The position numbers were made by a program, and so were the translations under genes. The notes under the pieces were generated by a model. It had not been told where the DNA came from and searched no databases. It was given only the letters and a program-made list of their open reading frames with translations. 64,000 nt of DNA from Acanthochromis polyacanthus (lineage: Eukaryota; Chordata; Actinopteri; Pomacentridae), in the NCBI RefSeq assembly GCF_021347895.1, contig NC_067120.1, positions 26,149,361 to 26,213,360 of the forward strand. The letters are read 5' to 3'. Of the stretch, positions 1 through 13,597 are shown piece by piece (positions within the stretch are counted from its first letter, which is position 1; each line of letters begins with the position of its first letter).

Positions 1-50
1 CATGACCCTAATGAGGATTAAGCAGAGTATAGAAAATGGATGGATGGATC
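1..50 (+). repeat. 3' tail of a tRNA-like-headed interspersed repeat
   Basis: The first bases match the end of the ~360-bp repeat seen complete at 59132-59497: CCCTAATGAGGAT, then a variant of AAAGCGGTGTATAGA, then a GGAT-rich tail. Only the 3' end is inside the window. Four other copies lie at 39501-39861, 50706-52695 (split), 53373-53728 and 59132-59497. Confidence 0.75.
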
Positions 51-1317
51 CTTGAGGCAAATTTTGTAATTTATGAAATACTTGGGTCATGGCCTGATAG
101 TTAAATGTAGTGTTGTTTGTACTTACTGTTTAGAGCCTGTTTGCAAATGTTTGCATGGTAACATACCCTGCTGCAGATTATTGTCTTAGTATTACTTAAA
201 TGTCAGTTTAAATTGCACTTTTTTTCATTTCTTCTGCGTCATCATTTCTAAAGCCTTTCCATGAAGGCCGACATTTGTCACTACACAGAGAAATTCCTTT
301 AAGCTGGCAGCTTGACAGTGTCAGTAAGCCACTTCCCTGTCGGTCACAGGTTTATGAAAAGATCAGAACACTTATTTTCATGGCCTTTCTTTCACGTTTA
401 CTTGATTTCTTTTATATTTGCCTTATCCTGTCTCTTGTCATTGTTTTGTTTGTTATTTACTACTGGAATAACCTTCTGCTTACACAGTGAGCACTAAAAG
501 GAAATTTTTATATATCAAAGAGCACTTTGTGAGAGCAGAGGGGTTATTTACCTTCAAACTCAGTGATCTTAGTGTTTTCAATAATCATGGATGAACATGA
601 ACAAGACACCACTTCGTACAAGTTACCTCTTTTATATTTTAGTTTTCTTATAAAGATACTCTCTCCAATCTCGTTAAACACTGTATAATGACAATAAAGC
701 ACTTTATATACTATTCTATAACAAAATTTCCCTGATGTGGTGGAAGACTGCAATATAATGTCAAATACACCCAGATTTTGGTATTAAGCTGTGGTTCTGT
801 AGTTAGGCAGCAGTTAGAGCAAGATACACAGTCACTGTGGCTCATTAAATGAAGCTGAAGCATACAGTAAATGCGCAGGGAGAAAACATAAGCCATCACG
901 CTGCCTGTGTCAACAGTTGACCTGATGAAGACAGAAGCTTGTCACCTTCATCAGATGTGTATGAGACAGACAGCAATGTAGACATGCTAAATAAATAAAC
1001 AGTACCTTTGTTGTACAACTACATTCAGTTAAAATAACCTTAACCCCTCACAATGTTTATATGAAGCTTTTAGTACTTATTATCTTCATCATCCAATTGA
1101 CAACTAGCTCTGTACAAGGCAACAAACTGAACTAACTTGTTCAACTAGTTTTTCTTTGTCAAGAAATAACTTTTACACTCAGAATTGTCCTTGATTTACA
1201 TTTGTGCACTTTAGGACAATGCTTAAATCGAGGGAAAGGGCAATTTTTAATTTATTCGTTTGCTTTTGGTAAAATCTCAAGCTTTGTAGGAAAAATGCCC
1301 ACAGGAATTGTACAATG
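51..1317. other. AT-rich stretch without recognisable gene
   Basis: I see no exon-like block, transposase fragment or terminal repeat here. The short open frames lack conserved motifs and look like chance. If the CADPS-like gene extends leftwards, this is intron or 3' flank. Confidence 0.4.
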
Positions 1318-1779
1318 TACAATGGTGAAAAAAAGGTTTCGGAAACCCCATGCATTTGTGAAATATTGCATAAAGAAACACTCTTAGGTCTTCAAGTGCA
1401 ATTTCTTTTAGTACAGTCACAGCCAAAATACTAAACAAATCCTAAAAAAGCCATTAAAAACTTAAAGTTGATTGACTCCATAAAAATACATAAAAATACA
1501 GCCAGGAAGGGTACAGCTGCTGCCAGACAGTGGCGGTTCTAGACCAATTTTACCGAGGGGGCCTGGCTGGGGCCAGGGTTTTTGTCAGAGGGGCACATTC
1601 AACCCAGGGCAAAAAAGACAAAGATTCAAAATCTTATTTGATGTATTTTCATTTCATAAAAATAGTGTTTAACCATTGTAACCAAAGTGAATGGTTCAAA
1701 ATATCACATTTCAGAAGAATATAAAAGATAACATTTCACAGAAATATAACAACACTATATAAAAATATTGGCTGCCCTA

Positions 1780-4141
1780 TTACAGCAACTGTATTCTGCG
1801 GTTTTGATGATTTCTGGCAAACCGATTAACAAATGAGTCAAGATTCAATGCCTTTGCCCCCCTAGACTCGATGCTCAGTACACCCAGATTGCTTAATCTC
1901 GCATCATTCATGGTGGATCTGAGGTATGTTTTCACAAGCTTTAACGTAGAAAAACTCCACTCACAAGAAGCAGTACTCACTGGGATCGCAACTGCTATTT
2001 TACACAGTCTGTAGAGCTCAAAAAACACTTCTTTATATGGCTCAATGAACTGTACTAGCTCTACTGTACTGGAGGGTCTCTGCATCCCAGTCTGTATTTT
2101 CCTTTCTAAGATCCTTTTGAACTGATGTAGTTCATGCCCCAGGTCATCAATATTTGAATCATACATTCGAGCAAATGAGAACAGAGCTGTCTCTTTCAGG
2201 AATGCATCTTTCTGGGGATTTAGAGCCTGGATGCTATTCATTATGTCACAGTTTCTCTGAGAAAATCATCTTTCAAGCTCACTGAGCATTAGATCAATGA
2301 CAGGGTAGAAAAAGTTTGTACGAAACCCGTCTTTATCTCTTTCTAACTCTCTCTGCCCAACAGTGGTCAGTACACAGTGCTCCCTGAGTTTAGAGCTTAG
2401 AGTTTTTTGTCGTTTTGCAGCTGGTGGTGTTAGATCACACTGCCCAAAACATTCAACACTTCATCCCACACATCATCAAAAAAAGACTCCAGCCTGAAAT
2501 CATTCAATGTCTGAACTAAAGCTTCAACTAGATCTACAGCCTTTGAAATGTCAAGTGTTGGAGACTGTAGCATATCAGACAGGAGTTTTGTTTCTCCAAA
2601 CACTTTACGGAGTGAAACAAGATGCACTGTGAATTCAAAATCGATCAGTGCCAGCAGACCTCGAGCCTCAACAGATCTTTCACCACATTCTTGGGCTACC
2701 TCTTGCAGCAGTCACTTTAGGGCAGGCAGTCTATCCATGATGTTACGTAGAGCTATAAAGCGACATGCCCAACGAGTGCCACTTAAACGCTGGAGCTCTC
2801 TTGGTGCACCTTTGTACATCTCTCTTTGTATAGCCAGCCATTTAGGATGGACAGCAGATCCAGATGTGAACACACATAGTTTTTCTAGTAAGTAGAAGAA
2901 GTCCTCTACCTCCGGGACAGCTTTGACTGTATCTACTAAAGCTAGATTTAGACAGTGAGCGGTGCAATGGATGTAAAAGGCATATTTTGCTTCCTCTTTG
3001 ATTCTCGCCTGTACCCCGGAATGCTTACCACTCATGACAGAAGCCTCATCATAAGCTTGGCCTACAAGGTTATTTTTGTACTCTAGACCATGATTTTCCA
3101 GTATGTGGATTCAAAATGGATAAAACATTCCTGGATAGCTCCATTGCAATCGTACCTTAGTACGAGAGAGATCTGTTCCTTTTTCTTTACATCTTTTGTT
3201 TTGTCTGCTATGATGCTGAAGACTTCACTGTTTTTCACTTCTTCTGTAATTTCAGTTCGAACCATATCTGCTAAACAATCCAGAACCTCATTCTGAATGA
3301 TTTTGCTTGTGTACTTTGCATTATGAATGGAAGTCAACCTTTTTTAACAGCTTTGTCATGGTTAGCAATTGTGTCGAGAATTGCCTTGAAGTTCCCTTTA
3401 TTATCTGAGTCTGCAGACTCATCGTGACCTCTTTGGGCCATGTTTTGAGTGGCAGTAAATAACAGCACTTCCCCTATTGTTTTTATGTATTCCCGATTTT
3501 CTTTGATCTGTCTGTTGTGCTCCTTGTTTAAGACATTTACCAGTGTTGCATTAGCTGCTGCAGCTCTCTGATAGTCCCGCCATGTAACCATGGCTTGTTT
3601 GTGTCGCTCAGACCTTGCATGCAGTGCAAACCCCCCCGCTTTGTAAGATGCTTTCTTCCAGTTTTTGAAACCAACTGGTGAGTCAAAGACTGTGTCTGGG
3701 CTGTTGGAAGGACTAAAGTGTCTGCAAGCGTAACAATACGCAGAGTCCAGCTGTTTGGAATATTCAAGCCAGGGGTGGATGTGGTACCAGGCTGCCTTGA
3801 AGCTCCTCCTCCTGTCCCCCATCAGGGTCCTTGGAAATGACTTTAGGTCCGGCTGCATCGGTGGGTATTCTTTACATTTGCTGATGTCTGTGGAGAAAGA
3901 CAAACATAAACATAAATTATGCATGGACACAGCATATAACATTTAGCACTCACACACTGCTTCACTGTGTATATTTATTAATTGTATTTTTATTGTATTC
4001 AGTACGTTCTTTCATTGTATTCTAAAGCCTGACCAGGGACTAAGATTGCAAATATGGTGAAGCTAGATGTATCACATTTTCCCATTTTTAAAGGTAACGT
4101 TGTATGTATCGTACCTGTTAAATAAACATTAAAATAAAAAG

Positions 4142-4226
<85 letters not shown>

Positions 4227-4560
4227 GCAGGCAAATGTTCTTTTCACATCAAACCTGATGGTCCAGTGCTTGTAGATGCACATATATTCTCTGTGTCTCA
4301 CACTCCGCTTGTATCTCAGTCTCAGCTTCTTCACTCTCAGGATCTTCATCTGCTTCTCTTTCCTGCTCTGTTCCCTCTCTCTGAAAATCAGTGTCTCTCA
4401 AGTCCTCTGGCTCTGTCCCTGTGGCGCTCTCAACGCCATCATTTGGCTCTCTCTCAGTGTCTGCTGATGCCTTTGTCTTTTTGGTGCTGAAATAGGACGA
4501 AATGTCCTTTTTTTCTCTTAATTTTGAACTATAGACACAAAGCAATGGAAAGGAATACAC
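1780..4560 (-). pseudogene. Broken hAT transposase, zinc-finger MYM-type-1-like
   Basis: Read on the minus strand. The N-terminal exon at about 4249-4560 carries KKDISSYFSTKK and an acidic stretch. After a CA-rich intron-like gap, 3334-3942 encodes a TTF-type zinc-finger region (AYCYACRHF, KNWKKA, HARSERHKQA) and the start of a DUF4371-type domain. The catalytic region continues in 3083-3337 (IIADKTKDVKKKEQ) and 2712-3035 (HCTAHCLNLAL, SGTRWACR). The hAT C-terminal dimerisation motif (TASCEWSFSTLKLVKTYLR) is at 1780-2241. Lesions seen are frameshifts near 3335, 3090 and 2440, and in-frame TGA codons at 2712-2714 and just upstream of 2241. Family assignment comes from motif order. The copy is dead, and the number of exons is inferred. 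Confidence 0.85.
4143..4224. repeat. (CA)n microsatellite, about 41 units
   Basis: Uninterrupted CA dinucleotides within the intron-like part of the hAT element. Open frames across it are artefacts of the dinucleotide repeat. Confidence 0.98.
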
Positions 4561-5656
4561 AACACTTAAGCAACCCAGTGTATAAATGACATTATAATAG
4601 GCTACTGTTGTGGGCTTGCTTGGTTTTGTGTTGTGTTATGTTCAACCGACGTTAGCTCGAACCATGCAATCAACTCAAGCTGACATTAACGCCTGGTATG
4701 GCGGGCTGCTATTATAATTTATAGTTAGTCAACAACATTTCTTTACCTGAAGTCTTACCTTGTAACAATACCATACTGTTCGTCGTGGTTCTGGCTGCCT
4801 CTCGTCGGGTTGCTTTCATAAAGTTTGCTTCGCGCTCGTCTTTGGTCAGTGGTGCAACGCACTAAAGTATCCGACGAGAATGTTAAGCCGCGCGCAATAG
4901 TTCCATCTTCTGCGTCGGTGCGGGGAGGGGGGGCCACAGGGGGGTCCAGACTCACTGCTGCAGTGGCACTGGCCCCTGTTGGCCCCTCCCCAGAACCGCC
5001 AGAGCTGCCAGATAGCCAGGAAGTGCAGAGGCAGTCCTTCAGCAATTGGATACACTGTGCAGAAATACAGACAAACCAAGAGCTTGGAAGACAAACCAAG
5101 ATTTGGGCGTTTAAGGGTTTCTTCAGCAAGAAATGACCGCATATGCAAGGAAATCACAGAAGCTTCAGCAGCAGTGGTCAAACCAAAGGGGTGTCCAGTG
5201 TTCCACTCCCCCTGCACGTGGCTGACTTTTAGATCATGGTTTAAAGTCCTACAAAGCTGTCAAGAAGTCACTGATCAATGAGAGACAGAGGTTAGGCCAG
5301 CATTGTTGGGCCCAAGCACAGAAGAACTGGACAGCCAGGAATTGGAAGAAGATTCTGTGGTCACATGTTCCATTTACATTTTATTTATTTTGGTATTATT
5401 GGTTCAGTTTTGAACACATTCTCTGTTATTTGTTGACTTTGATTATGACAATGTTGAGAACTGACATACTGAAACTGTCAAGAATTTAGTTTTTCTTGTG
5501 AACAAACAACAGCAAAAAAAGCATTTGTTTGTGTCTATCTATTGCAGCCACACCTTTTGAAACACCAACAACATTTTTTCACAAATATTTTATGATAATA
5601 TTTGAGACTCTGTAAAGTTTTAACGGTGTCCATAAACTTTTTTCCACCACTGTGTA

Positions 5657-6563
5657 TCATCAATTGAATACTTGTAGGCTCACAAAGAAACACGATACAC
5701 ACAGTGCAGTGTGCGATACTGTAACTAAACAACTTTGTTCAGTAGGATTATTAACATAAAGCTTAACAGATTTGTAGATAAGAGTCAGAGATCAAAGTGC
5801 GATCAGCAAAAGAATGAGTGAAAGAGGGATTTAAGACCATAAACTCTGAACAGAACCTCCTCCACAGCAAGTCAGCTGTGCAGCATCAGTTACAATGGTG
5901 ATTCAGCAGGACGCAAGAGAGCCATTAAAATTCCCTACTTATTTGAGCAGCGGAGGGGAAAATCTTTAAATTAAAATGCTGGTAAATTTTATACTTAGGT
6001 TAATCAACAAGCATCTTCCCAGCCATCCATATATAACAACAACAGTCCAAATCACCAAACAACACATTCTAAAGTTTCCTGAAGCTGAACAGGAATAAAC
6101 TGAGGTTGTTGCCATATAATTACTCAAAAGAAATGAAAACTGGAGCAGACATTGTGAAAACTACAAGACAAAACATTTAGATGATTGTGCTTTTTTGTTA
6201 TGCACAGTAATTGAACCTTTTTTGATTATCTGCAAACTTCATTCTCGGTGAAAACTGCAGTTTAAGCAGAGGAAATGATTTACAACAAATCAATCAGACA
6301 CTATTTCAAAACCACAAGGAGCAATTCAACCCTAAGGGATTACAAAGCCTTTCCAATGTTTTTTTAAATGGTTTTTACTAATCTATTCACTGTGGCGTGC
6401 ATTATTTACCACACAGCAGTCAGAGAAAGACGGACAGCAGTGATGCATACACAGCATAACATAAATATGAGCAGAGGATGACAGACACTAAACAAAGACT
6501 TACCTCTCTTCCCTTCCACCAGCAGAAGAAAGAAGAAAGAGAAATAGGGAGCACAGTCATATA
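5657..6563. other. AT-rich stretch without recognisable gene
   Basis: Spacer between the Tc1 relic and Tc1 copy A. I see no coding block, splice-flanked exon or terminal repeat. Confidence 0.4.
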
Positions 6564-8200
<1,637 letters not shown>

Positions 8201-8539
8201 TAAATAATAAGTTTGATGCATTTTTCTCCTGGAATTTTTTACTAATTGTCTTAGCACGTAAATCAAAACATTTTGTCTTAGTAAAAGTCTGGTTCTACAC
8301 CCATCTGCTAAGGAAGGAAAACACATACTGTGATATCACAACCCCGTTGTTAGAAGTATGGATCTTCCTAACCAACTTTGTTTCAGCTTATGTTGATGCT
8401 CTTGGTTTCTGACGTGCTCCTGCAGTTGCTCACTGTGTGCAGCCATGTTGCATTGCTCACAACCCACCCAGTACACAGGTGATCTTAAAAAGTTGTTCTA
8501 AATGAAATCACTTGTAATAAAAAAAAATAAAAAAATAAT

Positions 8540-9190
8540 AATACATTTTATTTATATTCGACTTTCAAAACACTCAATGATACTATGCAAAGTAAACAAA
8601 CTTAAACACATTCACATTAACAACATAAAACTGAGAGATCTAAAAAGTTTAAAAGAAGGAAATTCAGCAATTAAAAAAAAACAGAAGAAAAATGAAGAAT
8701 GGAAGTCAAAGTGAAGATGCTTGTTTGAACAGGTGGGTTTTGAGGCGGGATTTGAAAATGTCCAGCGCGTCAGTGTTTTGAATGTCTACAGATGGGGGGG
8801 GGGGGCAGAGCAGCTGAAGGCTCTGGAGCCCATGGTGGTCATATGGGCAGGAGGGATGGTGAGGTTGAACGAGTAAGATGATCTGAGTTTCAGTTCAGTG
8901 AGGTACGGAAGAGTGAGGTTATGGAGGGTCTTGAAAATTAGCAGCATGGTTTTATAGATGATGCAGTGTCTGAACTAGTTGGAGTTTATGGAGGGACTTG
9001 AGTGGTAGACCAGAGAGAAGGGAGTTGCAGCAGGCTAATCCAGGCAGGAGGTGACCAGAGAGTGGAACAGGATGACGGTGCTGACAGGGACGAGGGAGGG
9101 ACAGAGGCAGTTGATGTTCGAAATGGAAGTATGCAGATCGAGTGATGTTATAGATGTGGGTTTGGAATGACAGAGTGCCACTGTACACTT
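8540..9190 (-). pseudogene. LINE reverse transcriptase C-terminus and 3' UTR (L2/Rex-like relic)
   Basis: On the minus strand 8952-9188 reads HIYNITRSAYFH, then LLPGLACCNSLLSGLPLKS and LHKLQLVQ. Bases about 8720-8945 continue, with a frame change, as LLIFKTLHNLTLPYL, MGSRAFSCSAP and FKSRLKTHLF. This order (CNSLLSGLP, LQLVQN, FKALH, LKTHLF) is the C-terminal tail of fish L2/CR1/Rex1-group LINE polymerases. The catalytic YADD part is absent, so this is a 5'-truncated copy. Bases about 8540-8715 look like its 3' UTR. The exact clade is uncertain. Confidence 0.75.
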
Positions 9191-10469
9191 ACTTTTGTTA
9201 CACTGGTAACTGAAAAATGTACTTTTGCTGATGACTGTGATGTAGGGGCCTCTATTTTTGATGTGACCTATCTAGCCTGCTTGTTGTCAATTATGCATAG
9301 GATGAAATAGTCTACTTTTCAACAATAAGGATATACAGTTATTGTTGGATGACACATTTTGAATAATTTAGATTTTTAGGCATACTGTGCAAGCAGTGTA
9401 GCCTACTTAAGCTTGGTTCCATACTTATATGTCTCTTATATGTCTCTTTGCCAGACTCATTTAAACATAAACTCAGAAAGAAGAAAGCAGCATCAACGAG
9501 GACTGACTCCAGCTCTTAACTCTGACATCTTTGTAACAAAATAACAATAACAAAAAATGGGGAGGCAGCCACCAAGCTGTTGGAAGTGACAGCAACCATG
9601 TAAGCAATTATGATTCATTTCTAAATTTAAGCTGCAACAGCTTGTGGCGGTGCCCTGTCGAAAAGCCTCCAATTTGTAGTTAACATCATATCTGAAGCTC
9701 GGAGCAGACATGCACCGGTCGCCATGGCAGCGGCAGAGCGCTGCGTGTTATTAATAGCACAGAAACAGATGCCTGAGCACCACACTGCCACTTAGGGCTG
9801 ATCAAACCGTCACATCTCAACACCTATGATTGATCAGTTTTACACCGTGGCATCAAACTCTGTGTGCATATGGTCCGTGGGTGTTGTTTTCATTGTGCCT
9901 CCGCCATAGACATTAATGCATCGCCGCTACTTGCCATGTCATCTGCCACTTTAGCACGAACGCTGTCAACAGAGGCAAAGGAGGAGAATGGGCAGAGTTG
10001 CGAAAAGTAGCCAATGTAAATGAAATGATCAAGTGACATGTGGGCATCTTCAACGCTGTCCTTTGAGGATGGCACATCTCTGTTTGCAAATGACACAGTA
10101 GTGACATGTAGGAAGGATAAATTAAAGAAACTAAAAAGGAAAAGAAAAAAAGTCTGTTTATACAGACTTTCCTGTCTGCCCTGCAATTCCAAGTGATGAA
10201 TTACACAAAACATGTGAGGTCCCTGGAGCTTTCCAAAAAACTTGATTTTTACATGAATCACTTTAGATGTTTGTCTGTAGTGTGATTGGAAGGAAACACA
10301 AAAATCAGCTACCTGGAGCTTCCATTTTGCAAACTGCATTAGGAATCTCCATCCAGGGATATTTGCTGACCTACAGCATACATATTAATCCATATTAATT
10401 CTGCCCTGAGATACACTGATTTATGAAACTCTTCATTTTCTGAATCTCCACAAAGGAGGTGGAGAGTGC
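9191..10469. other. Unique-looking stretch, no gene recognised
   Basis: A 149-codon open frame on the minus strand (9890-10339) has no motif I recognise and no splice or start context. It may be an old repeat or chance. Nothing else is identifiable. Confidence 0.35.
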
Positions 10470-10480
10470 AAAGTTGGCAT

Positions 10481-10688
10481 ATCCAGAGCACCCGTATAGC
10501 TCAACAGGTTAAGCGGGCGACCCATGTACAGGGGCTGGGCTCCGATGCAGTGGCCTGTGTTCGATTCCTGCTCGCGGCCCTTTGCTGCATGTCTTCCCCC
10601 CACTCTTCTTCTCCCCTTTTTCCTGTCTACCTTCACTGCCACTATCTAATAAAGCCAAAAAATGCAAAAATAAAATATATATTAAAAA
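10481..10688 (+). mobile_element. tRNA-derived SINE with 11-bp target duplication
   Basis: The head carries pol III-like promoter boxes: an A-box-like TAGCTCAACAGG and a B-box-like TGTTCGATTCC. It is followed by a pyrimidine-rich body, an AATAAAG-like segment and an A-rich tail. It is flanked by the direct repeat AAAGTTGGCAT at 10470-10480 and 10689-10699, showing retroposition. Related copies lie inverted at 36890-37079 and, more diverged, at 29822-30028. SINEs of this type rely on LINE enzymes for movement. Confidence 0.9.
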
Positions 10689-11016
10689 AAAGTTGGCATG
10701 ATCATAGAGCCACATTAATGGGACATATATCAGGTTGAAATTGGTCACAGTTATTAGCTCTGTGGATGAGGATGTCTTTATTTAAAATGGCAAGGTATAG
10801 CATTGGCCTTGACACAGGACAAAGCTCACCTATTTCCTCTAATGTCTGCCTGTTTATTCATACATGCCAGTGTATTGTTGTAAAGCACGTTGTAACACTG
10901 GTTTAGATTCTATAAAAGAAACATTATGCTATCAGTATATGGAGTCGGCTGTATTATTCATCTCTAAAAGAAATGCATACAGAAAGAAACAAATCAAATC
11001 CTACAACACGAGATAC

Positions 11017-11117
11017 CTCAGAGTGATGTTCGTCATTCTGCTGAAGGACCTCAATGCAGAGCTCTCCCAGCCTCATCATGTCCTCTAGTCTTTTTTCTGG
11101 AGTTGCTTGAGGGTCCA
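11017..11117 (-). CDS. cadps2: CADPS-like exon f (most 3' exon found)
   Basis: On the minus strand the acceptor CTCTCAG precedes TGGACCCTCAAG, and the exon ends TCTGAG before the donor GTATCT. With one base carried from the previous exon it reads [18 protein letters not shown] followed by [16 protein letters not shown]. The [13 protein letters not shown] block is a hallmark of CAPS proteins, just before the MHD1/MUN domain needed for priming dense-core vesicles. The short linker and the cysteine in [10 protein letters not shown] favour CADPS2 over CADPS. No longer alternative linker exon was seen between this exon and the one at 13598-13721. Downstream exons were not found between 1 and 11016. 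Confidence 0.9.
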
Positions 11118-11822
11118 CTGAGAGTTAAAACATAGTAGGAAACATGCAGGATAGAAATGAAAAAGTCTGCAGGAGAGCTCTGCAAGAAGACATTCAAACA
11201 TGGCTAAATTTCCTATGAGTCTCTCTTGTGTGTACCATACATGATGCTAGCATGCCTAAAGGATCCACAGTTAACATTTTAATGAACCCATGACCTTTCC
11301 TCAAGCACCACCTTCAGGAAAAAGGTGCTTTGCTCCAATACAAGATAGACTTGAAGACCAACCGTGCTTTTGTCAGTTTTTTTTTAGTGATAGACAGGGT
11401 TACATGGAAAACAGGTCCCAGATCAGGGAGGTCATAACTGAGCATCTCTCCTCTTCTTTCTTTTATCCTTTATACATTTATATCTCACTATAGCGTGTGA
11501 CTGCTTTGTGCTCCCTTTCCTCTCTCTGTACTTTGCTGCAGGAATCTCTGTTTCCAGAGTTGCGCACTTCTTATTTCTGGCAACTGGTCCAACCAAAATG
11601 CACCATATTTACTATTACCACTTAATGGCAGTGCACAGTGGACGGTCATGACAGCAGAGAAATAACATGTAGGAAAGATCCAACGGGCTGTGTTGTGCAG
11701 TTTTTTTTTAAGTATGACCAGATATTTGCACCAGTATCCATACAATATCAGTATCCATTTTAATATGTAGTTAAATCAGCCAGGTTAGTAAATTGTGAAG
11801 ATAGTTTGAAGATTGACATATA
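11118..11822. other. Intron of the CADPS-like gene, first part
   Basis: Unique-looking intronic DNA up to the Tc1 insertion at 11823. No alternative exon was recognised. Confidence 0.5.
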
Positions 11823-11979
11823 CACTACCAGCAAAAGTTTGGACACACCTTCTCATTTAATGTTTATTCTTTATTTTCATGACTATGTACATTGCAGATT
11901 GTTACTAACGGCATCAAAACTATTAACACATGAATTATGTAATAAACAATAAAATGTGAAGTAAGTCAACACACGCTTT

Positions 11980-12984
11980 CTATTTTAGATTCTTCAAAAT
12001 AGCCTTTGCTTTGATTACTGCTTTGCACACTCTTGGCATTTTTTTTTCGTTGAGTTTCATGAGGTAGTCACCTGAAATGGTTTTCCAACAGTCTTGAAGG
12101 AGTTCCCAGAGATGCTGAGCACTTGTTGGCCCTTTTTCTTTCACTCTGCGGTCCATCTCATCCCAAACCATCTGGATTAGGTTTAGGTCAGGTGACTGTG
12201 GAGGCCAGGTCATCAGACGCAGCACTCCATCACTCTCCTTGTTGGTCAAATAGCCTGTACACAGCCTAAAGGTGTGTTTGTAGTCATTGTCCTTTTAAAA
12301 AAATAAGTGATGGTCCAACTAACGCAAACTGGATGGGATGGTATGTCACTGCAGGATGCTGTGGTAGCCATGCTGGTTCAGTGTACCTTTCAATTTTGAA
12401 TAAATCCTCAATTGTTTCACCAGCAAAGCACCCCCATACCATCACACCTCCTCCTCCATGCTTCACAGTGGGAACCATGCATCCAGTCACCTTTTCCAAG
12501 GATCTCAAATTTGGACTCATCAGACTGAAGCACAGATTTCCAGTGGTCTAATGTCTATTCCTTGTGTTTCTTGGCCCAAACAAATTTCTTCTGCTTGTTG
12601 CTTTTTCTTAGTAGGGGTTTCTTAGCTATTTGACTATAAAGGCCTGACTGACACAGTCTCCTCCGAAGAGTTGATGTACAGATGTGTCTGCTACTAGAAG
12701 TCTGTATGGCATTTATCTGGACTCTAATCTGAGGTTCTGTGAACTTGCCATTTCTGAGGTGGGTGACTCAGATGAACTTCTCAGCAGCAGAGGTGACTCT
12801 TGGTCTTCTTTTCCTGGGACGGTCCTCATGAGAGCCAGTTTCATTGTAGTGTTTGATGGTTTTTGCGACTGCACTTGGGGATACACTCAAAGTTGTTGTA
12901 TATTTTGCGGACTGACTGACCTTCAGTTCTTAAAGCAATGATAGACTACCATTTCTCTTGACTTAGCTGATTGGTTCTTGCCAT
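11980..12984 (-). pseudogene. Degraded Tc1 transposase (family 2)
   Basis: The minus strand starts MARTNQLSQEKW and hits an in-frame TAG. Recognisable pieces then alternate between frames: GSHEDRPRKRRP-like, [86 protein letters not shown], ending MPRVCKAVIKAKAILKNLK. The glutamate of the DD34E triad, normally in PDLNPIE, is replaced (PDLNLIQ). Several frameshifts and stops are present, so it is non-functional. Confidence 0.9.
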
Positions 12985-13223
12985 AATATGGATTCTAACA
13001 ATTGTCAAATAGGGTTCTCAACTGTGTACCAACCTGACTTTTGCACAACACGAGTGATGATCCCAACCCCATTAAGGAGGCAAGAAATTCCACAAATTAA
13101 CCTTGACAAGGCACACTTGTGACGTGAAAACCATTTCAGGTGACTACCTCATGAAGCTCATGAGATGGCCAAGGGTTTGCAAAACTGTCATCAAAGCAAA
13201 GGGTGGCTACTTTGAGGAATCTA

Positions 13224-13345
13224 AAATATAAAACATATTTAGAGTTATTCATAATTGTTTTTAAATGGAAAGCACTTTGGTCAACTTGAGTGTGGTAAAG
13301 TGCTCTACAAATAAATTTTGATTGATTCATTGATTGATTGACTGA
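13224..13345 (+). repeat. LINE 3' tail nested in Tc1 family 2
   Basis: The segment contains AAAGTGCTCTACAAATAAA followed by TTGATTGATTCATTGATTGA, the typical end of L2/CR1-group fish LINEs with a TGAT-rich tail. It interrupts the Tc1 end between sequences that are otherwise adjacent in this family. Exact borders are uncertain. Confidence 0.5.
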
Positions 13346-13597
13346 ATTGTTTGTTTGCTACATAATTCCATATGTCTTGCTTTATAGTTTTAATGTCTTC
13401 TGTATGCATCTACAATGTAGAAAGTAGTAAAAATAAAGAAAAGGCACTGAAAGAGAAGGTGTGTCCAAACTTTTGACTAATAGTGTATGTGCTGTCTAAA
13501 GTAGGAGGAGGAAATGGAACTGTGATATGAGGGTGTGTTTGGGAAAAAAATAGCTGAACTGACATCCCTTGGAAAACATAAAACTATAAACTCTCAC

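Larger units (their letters stand above)
1528..5004 (-). mobile_element. hAT transposon (ZMYM1-like type) with 8-bp target duplication
   Basis: The ends are CAGTGGCGGTTCT on the left and AGAACCGCCAGAG on the right, which match as inverted repeats at 11 of 13 positions. The element is flanked by a perfect 8-bp direct repeat CTGCCAGA at 1520-1527 and 5005-5012, the TSD size expected for hAT. The interior holds a decayed transposase on the minus strand (separate entry), a long CA repeat in what looks like an intron, and a GC-rich left-facing 5' end at about 4800-4990. The size of 3477 bp is typical of autonomous hAT elements. Because of the stops and frameshifts this copy cannot encode transposase. 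Confidence 0.9.
1320..5654 (+). mobile_element. Tc1-type relic split by a hAT insertion
   Basis: The left end (CAATGGTGAAAAAAAGGTTT, after TA at 1318-1319) is an imperfect inverted match to the right end at 5625-5654 (AAACTTTTTTCCACCACTGTG, followed by TA). Right of the hAT, bases about 5013-5370 read as the N-terminal half of a Tc1 transposase on the plus strand, with pieces such as CSPSAIGY-like PSAIGYTVQKYRQT, VSSARNDR, SLINERQRL and NWTARNWKKILWS. The reading then stops abruptly and the catalytic core is missing. Without the 3477-bp hAT and one TSD copy the element would be about 850 bp, so it was internally deleted as well. It is an old, non-functional copy. Confidence 0.7.
11823..13485 (-). 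mobile_element. Tc1-type transposon, family 2, degraded
   Basis: The left end CACTACCAGCAAAAGTTTGG and the right end CCAAACTTTTGACTAATAGTG are inverted, flanked by TA (11821-11822 and 13486-13487). The transposase gene on the minus strand has many lesions. The right end (about 13130-13225) reads on the plus strand as the same transposase C-terminus (GDYLMKLM, PRVCKTVIKAKGGYFEESK) that lies on the minus strand near the left end. The inverted repeat therefore extends into coding sequence. A short LINE tail is inserted at about 13224-13345. A 224-bp internally deleted relative lies at 33206-33429. Confidence 0.93.

Noticed and set aside
3999..4349. Open frame with a poly-Cys/Val tract
   Set aside because: It is a translation of the CA/TG microsatellite. 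The same applies to frames at 40790-41277 and 60200-60778.
9890..10339. 149-codon minus-strand open frame as a gene
   Set aside because: No motifs, splice context or homology that I recognise; composition looks like intronic DNA.
11118..13597. An alternative CADPS exon between exons e and f
   Set aside because: I looked for the longer linker exon known from CADPS and saw no matching block with splice sites; most of this intron is a Tc1 element.
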